DNA of 9,512 nt from JANNAV01 sp031384695. Its GTDB lineage: Bacteria > Pseudomonadota > Alphaproteobacteria > Rhodobacterales > Rhodobacteraceae. The stretch spans positions 1-9,512 of the forward strand of contig JANNAV010000178.1 of NCBI GenBank assembly GCA_031384695.1, given 5' to 3'. The notes beneath the pieces were generated by a model. The model did not search any database and had not been told where the DNA came from. It saw nothing but the letters and a program-made list of their open reading frames with translations. Below are positions 1 to 5,554 of this stretch, one piece after another. The translations under genes were made by a program, and so were the position numbers. Within the stretch, counting starts at the first letter, position 1. Every line of letters starts with the position of its first letter.

Positions 1-1243
1 GCCGGTGGCCGAGCGGATTGCCCTGCTGCGCCGGGTGCTGGAAGTTTACAACCGCCGCTACGAGGATTTCGCGCAGGCGATGTCCACCGAGATGGGCGCG
101 CCGGTGGAATGGGCGCGCGGCGCGCAGGCCTGGGCGGGGCAGGTGCATCTGGAGGCCGCGATCAAGGCGGCGGAAACCATGGCCTGGGAATATTCGCGCG
201 GCACCACGCGGATTGTCTATGAGGGGATCGGGGTTTGCGCGCTGATCACGCCGTGGAACTGGCCGATGAACCAGATTGCCTGCAAGGTGGCACCGGCCCT
301 GCTTGCGGGCTGTACCATGGTGTTGAAACCTTCGGAAATAGCACCACTTTCGGGGGTTTTGTTTGCCGAGGTGTGCCATGAAGCTGGGGTGCCTGCGGGC
401 GTGTTCAATCTGGTGAACGGTGACGGTGCGGGAGTTGGTGCGCGCATCACCTCGCATCCGGAGGTGGATATGGTGTCGTTTACCGGCTCCACCCGCGCGG
501 GCACGTTGATTGCGGCGGCGGCGGCCCCCACGGTAAAGCGGGTGGCGCAGGAGATGGGCGGCAAATCGGCCAATATCATCTTGCCGGGTGCCGATCTTGC
601 GGCGGCGGTTGCGGCGGGGGTGAATGCGATCATGGCCAATACCGGCCAGTCTTGCGATGCGCCGACCCGGATGTTCGTGCAGCGCGGCCAGCAGGCCGAG
701 GCCCTCGCCGTGGCGAAGGCCACCGCCGAAGTGATGGTGCCGGGTGATCCGCAAGCGGCGGGCACCACGATGGGGCCGCTGATATCCAAAGTGCAGTTCG
801 ACAAGGTGCAGCGCCTGATCCAGACCGGGATCGACGAGGGGGCGACGCTGGTGACGGGGGGCCTTGGGCGGCCTGCGGAGTTGAACCGGGGTTGGTTCTG
901 CAAGCCGACGATCTTTGGCGATGTGGAAAACGCGATGACGATATCCAAGGAAGAAATCTTTGGCCCGGTGCTGGCGATCCTGCCCTATGACACGGTGGAG
1001 GATGCGGTGCGGATGGCCAATGATTCCGTTTACGGGTTGGCCGCCTATATCTCGGGGCCGCTGGAGGATGCGCGGCCGGTGGCGCGGCGGCTGCGGGCGG
1101 GCACGGTGAACCTGAACTATCCCGATTGGGATACCTCGGCGCCGTTTGGTGGCTACAAACAGTCCGGCAACGGCCGCGAATATGCCGATTGGGGCATTCA
1201 CGACTTTTGCGAGGTCAAAGGCATCGTGGGATACGGCGCATGA
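1..1243 (+). CDS. Aldehyde dehydrogenase family protein, 5' end cut by the window
   Basis: NAD(P)-dependent oxidation of an aldehyde to a carboxylic acid in the cytoplasm; substrate not determinable. The reading frame is open from base 2, and its first in-window GTG (base 5) lies inside the conserved region. I therefore read it as a partial gene lacking roughly 60 N-terminal residues of a family usually near 475-500 aa. Numbering from that GTG: cofactor-site motifs TPWNWP (82-87), KPSE (108-111) and SFTGSTRAG (158-166); general-base Glu183 in QEMGGKSAN; catalytic Cys217 in NTGQSCDAPTR (codon at 653-655); EEIFGPVL further on. The Glu-to-Cys spacing of 34 equals that of human ALDH2, and the C-terminal length is normal, so the enzyme should be active. 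The stop (TGA 1241-1243) overlaps the next start as ATGA, so the pair is probably one operon with coupled translation. It is not the CoA-acylating MmsA type as far as I can judge. Confidence 0.93.
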   Translation, partial: PVAERIALLRRVLEVYNRRYEDFAQAMSTEMGAPVEWARGAQAWAGQVHLEAAIKAAETMAWEYSRGTTRIVYEGIGVCALITPWNWPMNQIACKVAPALLAGCTMVLKPSEIAPLSGVLFAEVCHEAGVPAGVFNLVNGDGAGVGARITSHPEVDMVSFTGSTRAGTLIAAAAAPTVKRVAQEMGGKSANIILPGADLAAAVAAGVNAIMANTGQSCDAPTRMFVQRGQQAEALAVAKATAEVMVPGDPQAAGTTMGPLISKVQFDKVQRLIQTGIDEGATLVTGGLGRPAELNRGWFCKPTIFGDVENAMTISKEEIFGPVLAILPYDTVEDAVRMANDSVYGLAAYISGPLEDARPVARRLRAGTVNLNYPDWDTSAPFGGYKQSGNGREYADWGIHDFCEVKGIVGYGA

Positions 1244-2139
1244 TTTACGGATATATCGGCCTTGGCAATCTGGGCGGCCATATGGCTGCCAGCCTGATCC
1301 GTAACGGCTTTGCGGTGGTGGTTTATGACCGGGACGCGGCCCAATGCGAACGGCTGCGGGGGTTGGGCGCGACAGTGGCCAGTTCCGTGGCCGATCTGGC
1401 GGGGCAGGTGGACCATGTGTTCACCTGCCTGCCCTCACCTGCGGTATCCGAGGCGGTGCTGGCGGAGATTTTGACCACATTGAGGCCCGGTGCGACCTGG
1501 ATCGAAAACTCGACCCTTGGGCGCGAGGATATCCTGCGTCTCGGCGGTTTGGCCGGGCAGGCGGGGGTTCGGCTGCTGGAGGCGCCGGTGACGGGCGGGG
1601 TGCATCTGGCGGCGCGCGGCGAGATCACCGTGCTGGTGGGCGGCGATGTGGCGCTGTTCGAGCAGCACCGCCCGGCGCTGGAGGCGATTGGCAACAAGAC
1701 CTTTCACATGGGGCCTTTGGGGTCGGCGGCGGTGATCAAGGTGATCACCAATATGCTGGCCTTCATCCATCTGGTGGCGGACGGCGAGGCCCTGATGCTG
1801 GCCAAGCGCGGCGGCCTTGATCTGAAAACCGCGTGGGAGGCGATTGCGGCCTCGTCGGGCACGTCTTTTGTGCACGAGACAGAGGGGCAGCTTATTCTGA
1901 ACGGCAGCTATGACATCGCTTTCACCATGGACCTTGCGTTGAAGGATCTGGGCTTTGCGATGGGGTTTGGTGCCGAGTTCGGGGTGCCGCTGGATCTGGC
2001 GGCGATGACCACGCAGACCTTTCTGAAGGGGCGGGCGGCCTATGGCGGGGCGGCGCAGTCGACGCAGATCGTGAAACTGCTGGAAGATGTGCTTTGCACG
2101 GACCTGCGGGCGGACGGGTTTCCGGCGCGGCTGGAGTGA
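1240..2139 (+). CDS. 3-hydroxyisobutyrate dehydrogenase-family NAD(P)-dependent oxidoreductase
   Basis: Predicted soluble beta-hydroxyacid dehydrogenase of 299 aa, normal for the family (about 290-300). The N-terminal Rossmann fold opens with GLGNLGGHMA (7-16), the family's GxGxxG cofactor loop, with an acidic Asp30 at the end of the second strand, which suggests NAD rather than NADP. The substrate motif is EAPVTGG (114-120). The catalytic lysine is Lys167 with Asn171 in VIKVITN, and the C-terminal helical domain carries DLALKDLGFA (231-240). I chose the ATG at 1240 because it gives the canonical N-terminus MIYGYIGLGNLGG and the ATGA overlap with the aldehyde dehydrogenase stop. The frame is open for 38 more codons upstream, but those lie inside the neighbour. 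A GTGGGA at 1226-1231 may serve as a weak ribosome site, so coupling is likely. Substrate unknown: 3-hydroxyisobutyrate, tartronate semialdehyde and related acids are all possible. Confidence 0.92.
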   Translation: MIYGYIGLGNLGGHMAASLIRNGFAVVVYDRDAAQCERLRGLGATVASSVADLAGQVDHVFTCLPSPAVSEAVLAEILTTLRPGATWIENSTLGREDILRLGGLAGQAGVRLLEAPVTGGVHLAARGEITVLVGGDVALFEQHRPALEAIGNKTFHMGPLGSAAVIKVITNMLAFIHLVADGEALMLAKRGGLDLKTAWEAIAASSGTSFVHETEGQLILNGSYDIAFTMDLALKDLGFAMGFGAEFGVPLDLAAMTTQTFLKGRAAYGGAAQSTQIVKLLEDVLCTDLRADGFPARLE

Positions 2140-2154
2140 ACGCGGGGGGCGTAT

Positions 2155-2180
2155 GCATAGAAAAGCATATGGGGTGCATA
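2155..2180. repeat. Three GCATA repeats spaced by about one helical turn
   Basis: GCATA occurs at 2155-2159, 2165-2169 and 2176-2180, that is at 10- and 11-bp steps, in an AT-richer patch between the dehydrogenase stop and the shared hairpin. No function is evident; chance or decayed sequence is quite possible. Confidence 0.35.
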
Positions 2181-2192
2181 TCATGAAATGCG

Positions 2193-2221
2193 GCGCCACC
2201 GGCCCTTGGGGCCGGTGGCGC
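2193..2221. terminator. Shared hairpin between convergent genes, probable bidirectional terminator
   Basis: A perfect 13-bp inverted repeat (2193-2205 against 2209-2221, arm GCGCCACCGGCCC) closes on a 3-nt loop (TTG). It lies 53 bp after the oxidoreductase stop on the plus strand and 15 bp beyond the enolase stop on the minus strand, exactly where both transcripts should end. The T-tracts are poor: ACGCTTT follows on the plus strand and CGCATTTC on the minus. It may therefore work as an RNA 3'-end stabiliser or a weak terminator rather than a textbook intrinsic one. Confidence 0.7.
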
Positions 2222-2236
2222 ACGCTTTGGCAGATG

Positions 2237-3514
2237 TTACCCCCGCAGGACCTGCCGGCCGGCAAACTCTGCCGTCTCGCCCAGCATTTCCTCGATGCGG
2301 ATCAACTGGTTATACTTCGCCAACCGGTCAGACCGCGCCAGTGAGCCGGTCTTGATCTGCCCGCAATTGGTGGCAACGGCCAGATCGGCGATGGTGGCAT
2401 CCTCCGTCTCGCCCGAACGGTGTGACATGACGTTGGAATACCCAGCCCGATGCGCCATATCCACCGCCTCCAGCGTTTCGGTGAGGGTGCCGATCTGGTT
2501 GACTTTCACCAGCATGGAATTCGCGCAACCCTTTGAAATACCTTCACGAAGCCGCTTTGGGTTGGTGACAAAAAGATCGTCGCCAACGATCTGCACCCGG
2601 CTTCCAAGGCGGTCGGTCAGCAGCTTCCAGCCGTCCCAGTCATCCTCGGACATGCCATCTTCGATCGAGATGATCGGGTAATTGTCAACCAGGGCGGCAA
2701 GGTAATCGACATTCTCGGCGGAGGTCAGGGATTTCCCTTCACCTTCAAGCTGATAGCAGCCATTCTTGAAGTATTCGGTCGCTGCGCAATCAAGCGCCAG
2801 ATAGATATCCTCGCCGGGGCGATAGCCTGCTTTTTCGATGGATTTCACAATGAAATCAAGGGCCGAGCGGGTGGACGACAGATTTGGCGCAAAGCCGCCC
2901 TCATCACCGATGCCGGTAGAAAGCCCCGCCGCCGACAGCTCCTTTTTCAGCACATGAAACACTTCCGAACCCATCCGCACCGCCTCGCGGATATTGGCAG
3001 CCCCCACCGGCATGATCATAAACTCTTGAATATCAATGGGATTATCGGCATGCGCGCCGCCGTTGATGATGTTCATCATCGGCACCGGCAACACCCGCGC
3101 CGAAGTGCCACCGATATAGCGGTACAAAGGCTGGCCGGTAAACTCGGCCGCAGCCTTGGCCACCGCCAGCGAAACGCCCAGAATGGCATTGGCGCCAAGG
3201 CGGCCTTTGTTGGCGGTGCCGTCCATCTCGATCATGGTGCGATCAATGCCGACCTGTTCGGTTGCATCGTAACCCATTAATTCTTCGGCCAGTTCTCCGT
3301 TTACCGCCGCCACTGCCTCGAGCACGCCTTTGCCCGCATAGCGCGCCTTGTCGCCGTCGCGCCGTTCCACCGCCTCGTGCGCGCCGGTGGAGGCGCCCGA
3401 AGGCACCGCCGCCCGCCCCATCGCGCCACTTTCCAGATGCACATCCACCTCCACCGTCGGGTTGCCCCGGCTGTCGAGTATTTCGCGGGCGTGGATATCA
3501 ATGATCGTGCTCAT
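2237..3514 (-). CDS. eno: Enolase (phosphopyruvate hydratase)
   Basis: Interconverts 2-phosphoglycerate and phosphoenolpyruvate in glycolysis and gluconeogenesis; a Mg-dependent cytoplasmic enzyme. The protein is 425 aa, standard for bacteria. Visible hallmarks: the SGAST flexible loop (39-43), His155 in NGGAHADN, Glu164 in IQEFMIMP, proton-donor Glu205 in GDEGGF, and metal ligands Asp242 (ALDCAATE), Glu285 (SIEDGM) and Asp312 (GDDLFVTN). The catalytic base is Lys337 in VKVNQIGT, followed by the signature HRSGETED (365-372) and Lys388 in QIKTGS. The ATG at 3512-3514 gives the usual N-terminus MSTIIDIHAREILDSRGNPT and has a good Shine-Dalgarno (GGAGG, plus-strand 3522-3526) 7 nt away. It lies 132 bp downstream of fur on the same strand, so partial readthrough is possible, but the gap is large enough for its own promoter and holds an operator-like palindrome. 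Confidence 0.99.
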   Translation of the reverse strand: MSTIIDIHAREILDSRGNPTVEVDVHLESGAMGRAAVPSGASTGAHEAVERRDGDKARYAGKGVLEAVAAVNGELAEELMGYDATEQVGIDRTMIEMDGTANKGRLGANAILGVSLAVAKAAAEFTGQPLYRYIGGTSARVLPVPMMNIINGGAHADNPIDIQEFMIMPVGAANIREAVRMGSEVFHVLKKELSAAGLSTGIGDEGGFAPNLSSTRSALDFIVKSIEKAGYRPGEDIYLALDCAATEYFKNGCYQLEGEGKSLTSAENVDYLAALVDNYPIISIEDGMSEDDWDGWKLLTDRLGSRVQIVGDDLFVTNPKRLREGISKGCANSMLVKVNQIGTLTETLEAVDMAHRAGYSNVMSHRSGETEDATIADLAVATNCGQIKTGSLARSDRLAKYNQLIRIEEMLGETAEFAGRQVLRG

Positions 3515-3592
3515 GGGATGGCCTCCAAAGGCTGAAATACTGCGTTTGCGCCTCTTACCGCGTCGGCATCACCATGGGAAGCACCCGTTTGC

Positions 3593-3604
3593 GTTAGCGC
3601 TGAC
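3593..3604. promoter_or_regulatory. Operator-like palindrome GTTAGCGCTGAC upstream of eno
   Basis: This 12-bp element differs by one base from the perfect palindrome GTTAGCGCTAAC and ends 78 bp before the enolase start codon. The central AGCGCT with flanking GTTA/TAAC is the style of LacI-family operators. From memory, the alphaproteobacterial central-carbon regulators CceR (Rhodobacter) and PckR (Sinorhizobium) use sites of this kind, and glycolytic genes are among their targets. Assigning it to such a regulator is inference; I could not identify a convincing sigma-70 promoter around it. Confidence 0.5.
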
Positions 3605-3646
3605 ACTGCAAGGAAATAAGGCCGGAACCGTTGATTTTGGGCGGGC

Positions 3647-4057
3647 CTATGCCTTTTTGGCCGGAACCCCCAGCAGTTCAAGCCGGTGCCCGATCAGCCG
3701 GTACCCCAGCCTTGCGGCAATGCGTTCTTGCAGCGCCTCGATTTCGGGATCAACAAATTCAATGACTTGCCCGGTGTTGACATCAATCAGGTGGTCATGG
3801 TGATCACGCTCGGCATCCTCATAGCGTGCGCGGCCGTCGCCAAATTCCAGCTTTTCCAGAATCCCCGCCGCCTCAAGAAACTTCACCGTCCGGTAGACCG
3901 TGGCGAGCGAAATCCGCGCGTCAACCCGGACAGCACGCAAGTAAAGCTCTTCGACATCAGGATGATCCTGCGCGTCACCGATCACCCGCGCCACAACGCG
4001 GCGCTGGTCGGTCATCCGCAGGCACTTGGCCTCGCAGCGTGCGATGATGTCCGACAT
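3647..4057 (-). CDS. fur: Fur-family metal-responsive repressor, alphaproteobacterial Fur/Mur type
   Basis: DNA-binding homodimeric repressor that uses Fe(II) or Mn(II) as corepressor; 136 aa, a normal length. An N-terminal winged helix carries the recognition region ISLATVYRTVKFLEAAG (49-65). The regulatory metal residues line up one position before E. coli Fur: His32, Glu80, His87, His89 and Glu100 for one site, and His86, Asp88, Glu107 and His124 for the other. The CxxC pair that holds structural zinc in E. coli Fur is absent; the only cysteines are Cys8 and Cys12. That pattern matches alphaproteobacterial Fur proteins that act as Mur (manganese uptake regulators, e.g. controlling sitABCD-type transporters). 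No such transporter is in this window. The ATG at 4055-4057 has GGAG upstream. It is divergent from the EamA transporter across 136 bp and codirectional with eno. Irr is less likely because its heme-binding N-terminus is absent. Confidence 0.93.
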   Translation of the reverse strand: MSDIIARCEAKCLRMTDQRRVVARVIGDAQDHPDVEELYLRAVRVDARISLATVYRTVKFLEAAGILEKLEFGDGRARYEDAERDHHDHLIDVNTGQVIEFVDPEIEALQERIAARLGYRLIGHRLELLGVPAKKA

Positions 4058-4098
4058 GCGGGCTCCGGCTTTTCATTCCGATCCATTTGGCGTTTAAG

Positions 4099-4128
4099 GG
4101 AAAACGGCTGCCGCTGCCAGAGTTTTCC
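4099..4128. promoter_or_regulatory. Inverted repeat GGAAAAC-N16-GTTTTCC between divergent genes
   Basis: Perfect 7-bp arms at 4099-4105 and 4122-4128 enclose a 16-bp spacer that contains a CTGCCGCTGCC repeat. The dyad sits 42 to 71 bp upstream of the fur start and 66 to 95 bp upstream of the transporter start, so it could be an operator acting on either. It does not resemble a Fur, Mur or Irr box that I know. With arms this short, coincidence is possible. Confidence 0.35.
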
Positions 4129-4193
4129 AAGCCTGCCACCGGATGGACTGGGGCAGGGCGCGGGGTTGCATCAGGGGATCGGAAAGGAAAGTC

Positions 4194-5078
4194 ATGACAG
4201 CGCGCACAGACCGGCTTGATGGCTTCGGCCTTGCCGCAATGACTGGTGTGACGCTGTTGCTGGCGGTCAATCAACTGATTGTCAAGGAGGTGAACAACGG
4301 CCTGCAGCCAGTGTTTTTCGCCGGCCTGCGCTCGGCTTTGGCCATCGGGTTTGTGTGGGCGTGGCTGGTGTGCCGCGGACGGCCGCCGCGGCTGACCCGT
4401 GCCGATCTTTGGCCGGGTTTGGCCATGGGTACGGTTTTTGCCGCCGAATTCATGTTTCTTTTCATAGCGATGGACCTGACTGCGGTGGGCCGCGCCTCGG
4501 TGATCTTTTATTCGATGCCGGTCTGGATGGCCATTATGGCGCATTATGGTTTGCCGGGTGAGCGGATCACGCCGGTGCGGGCGGCGGGATTGACGCTTGC
4601 GTTCGCGGGGACGGCCTGGGCCATTCTCGTGCGGGCGCCGGGGGGGCAAAGCAGCCTGGCCGGCGATCTTTGCGCGTTGGGCGCGGCATTTGGCTGGGCG
4701 GGCACGGCGTTTCTTGCGCGGGCCACGCGGATGCGGCATGCGGGGCCGGAAATGCAGCTTTTCTGGATGGTGCTGGTATCCGCGCCGATCCTGTTGGTGG
4801 CGTCGCTGTTTTTTGGCCCGTGGCTGCGGCAGATCGAGCCGATCCACTGGGCATTTTTGATCTTTCAATCGTCGGTGGTGGTGGCGGGTGGGTTCATCAG
4901 CTGGCTTTGGCTGCTGTCGGTTTATCCGACATCGACGGTGGCAAGTTTCTCGTTCCTGACCCCGGTGTTCGCGCTGACGCTGGGCTTTTTGATCTTTGGT
5001 GAGTCGGTCAGCAGCGGATTGCTGGGGGCGGCCGGTCTGGTTGGCGCTGGGATCTATCTGATCAACCGCCGTGCCTGA
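4194..5078 (+). CDS. EamA-domain (DMT superfamily) inner-membrane transporter
   Basis: Predicted 10-helix small-molecule exporter or permease of the drug/metabolite transporter superfamily; 294 aa, typical. Hydrophobic stretches lie roughly at residues 12-30, 38-60, 74-93, 100-118, 127-146, 157-175, 187-208, 218-242, 246-268 and 274-291. They form two tandem EamA repeats, whose matching ends are visible as YSMPVWMAIMAHYGLPGER (106-124) and FLTPVFALTLGFLIFGE (254-270). A conserved Lys31-Glu32 follows the first helix. I start at ATG 4194 because a purine-rich AGGAAAG lies just upstream. The upstream in-frame ATG at 4143 would add 17 residues of non-membrane sequence without a good ribosome site. 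Many members export amino acids or metabolites, but substrate cannot be read from sequence. It is divergent from fur, and control by that regulator is only conjecture. Confidence 0.9.
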   Translation: MTARTDRLDGFGLAAMTGVTLLLAVNQLIVKEVNNGLQPVFFAGLRSALAIGFVWAWLVCRGRPPRLTRADLWPGLAMGTVFAAEFMFLFIAMDLTAVGRASVIFYSMPVWMAIMAHYGLPGERITPVRAAGLTLAFAGTAWAILVRAPGGQSSLAGDLCALGAAFGWAGTAFLARATRMRHAGPEMQLFWMVLVSAPILLVASLFFGPWLRQIEPIHWAFLIFQSSVVVAGGFISWLWLLSVYPTSTVASFSFLTPVFALTLGFLIFGESVSSGLLGAAGLVGAGIYLINRRA

Positions 5079-5348
5079 GGCGTGGGGCGGGCACGCGAAT
5101 CGATGCTGGCGGAATTTCACCTTTCGCACCGAAATTCAGTGATCGGTTGCAAGCCTAGGGCTTTGCGCCAGAATCCGGCGTTCCTGCAAAAACGGTTCAA
5201 GAGTTCTCCCCGCTTTCATCCACAACCTGCGCGATTAAATTCAGGGTGAGGGACGGACTCCGCGCCATGTTGCGCTTCGGTTGGTCAAGCGAAAAATCTT
5301 CAAAATACGGTGAAAAACCCGTTGCTGTCTGTGATGAGATACGACAGT
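5079..5348. other. Intergenic stretch between the transporter and the nrdJ promoter
   Basis: I find no convincing gene here. It holds a short GCGTG/CACGC hairpin just after the transporter stop (5080-5096), without a T-tract, and the dyad listed at 5112-5137. There is also an imperfect GCAAGCC...GGGCTTTGC dyad at about 5148-5165. Both strands have open frames, but the translations look arbitrary and lack supported starts. No clear transporter terminator and no cobalamin riboswitch consensus was seen. Confidence 0.55.
5112..5137. repeat. Inverted repeat GAATTTC-N12-GAAATTC
   Basis: Perfect 7-bp arms at 5112-5118 and 5131-5137 with a 12-nt spacer, 34 bp after the transporter stop. It could form a weak RNA hairpin at the end of the transporter transcript or be a protein site. 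No T-run follows, so I do not call it a terminator. Confidence 0.4.
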
Positions 5349-5378
5349 TTGACGAAGCGTCGGCAGTGCCCACTAAAT
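5349..5378 (+). promoter_or_regulatory. Candidate sigma-70-type promoter of nrdJ
   Basis: TTGACG at 5349-5354 is a five-of-six match to the -35 consensus. At the usual distance, ACTAAA (5372-5377, 17-bp spacer) or CTAAAT (5373-5378, 18-bp spacer) gives a weaker -10. This -10 lies inside the NrdR-like palindrome, the expected arrangement for repression. It predicts transcription starting near 5384 and a leader of about 170 nt. Other start sites cannot be excluded. Confidence 0.5.
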
Positions 5379-5385
5379 GTAGTGG
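5370..5385. promoter_or_regulatory. NrdR-box-like palindrome in front of nrdJ
   Basis: The 16-bp CCACTAAATGTAGTGG has perfect 6-bp arms (CCACTA/TAGTGG). Its core follows the NrdR box as I recall it (ACACwATATATwGTGT): the C-w-A and T-w-G positions, the inner A-T and the GTG end all agree. NrdR is the ATP-cone repressor of ribonucleotide reductase operons, and this is directly upstream of such a gene. NrdR sites usually come as pairs about three helical turns apart; at that distance I see no clear second copy. Only a poor match at 5298-5313 exists. Confidence 0.6.
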
Positions 5386-5554
5386 TGGCTGCAGGAGGCG
5401 ATCATTCAGGCACCGAAGCGCGCAGCGTTGCGTGCGGCCCCGGACAGAGCGCGTGGGGCTGGCCAGATTTGCGATGGTCGCGGTGGTGAATTGGCGGATG
5501 AACATCGGACGGGGTGCAGCAAAAACCCCGCCGCAACAGACAGGGACGGGGCAT
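5386..5554 (+). other. Long nrdJ leader with alternative pairings over the ribosome binding site
   Basis: This stretch should be the untranslated leader if the promoter above is right. It holds an orphan consensus Shine-Dalgarno AGGAGG (5393-5398) with no ATG, GTG or TTG at the proper distance. It also holds a direct repeat GGACGGGG (5507-5514 and 5544-5551). CCCCG at 5526-5530 lies between the repeats and can pair with CGGGG at 5510-5514 (stem extended by T-A) or at 5547-5551, next to the AGGGA ribosome site (5542-5546). In-frame ATGs at 5474 and 5498 could in principle extend NrdJ. Confidence 0.4.

Noticed and set aside
1126..1239. Upstream start for the hydroxyacid dehydrogenase
   Set aside because: It would put 38 Arg-rich residues before the Rossmann fold and overlap the aldehyde dehydrogenase C-terminus; ATG 1240 gives the family N-terminus.
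1435..2265. 276-codon minus-strand open frame opposite the hydroxyacid dehydrogenase
   Set aside because: Antisense shadow with an Arg/His/Gln-rich translation, and it would run through the shared terminator hairpin.
3515..3646. A sigma-70 promoter for eno
   Set aside because: Minus-strand candidates such as TTGCAG with ACGGGT, or TTCCCA with TAAGAG, match the consensus too poorly to call.
4143..4193. Upstream start for the EamA transporter
   Set aside because: The added 17 residues are charged and non-membrane, and the ATG at 4194 has the better purine-rich ribosome site.
3975..5129. 384-codon minus-strand open frame across the transporter
   Set aside because: Low-complexity Arg/His/Pro/Gln translation, antisense to a clear membrane protein and overlapping the start of fur; a codon-bias shadow.
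5298..5313. Second NrdR box
   Set aside because: Only a partial match with no palindromic arms, and about 72 bp centre to centre from the good site instead of the usual roughly 31 bp.
5079..5554. Cobalamin riboswitch ahead of the B12-dependent nrdJ
   Set aside because: Looked for because it would make sense. The segment GGTGAAAAACCCGTTGCTG (5310-5328) is faintly reminiscent, but the B12 box and the CCCGCAAC-type core are absent.
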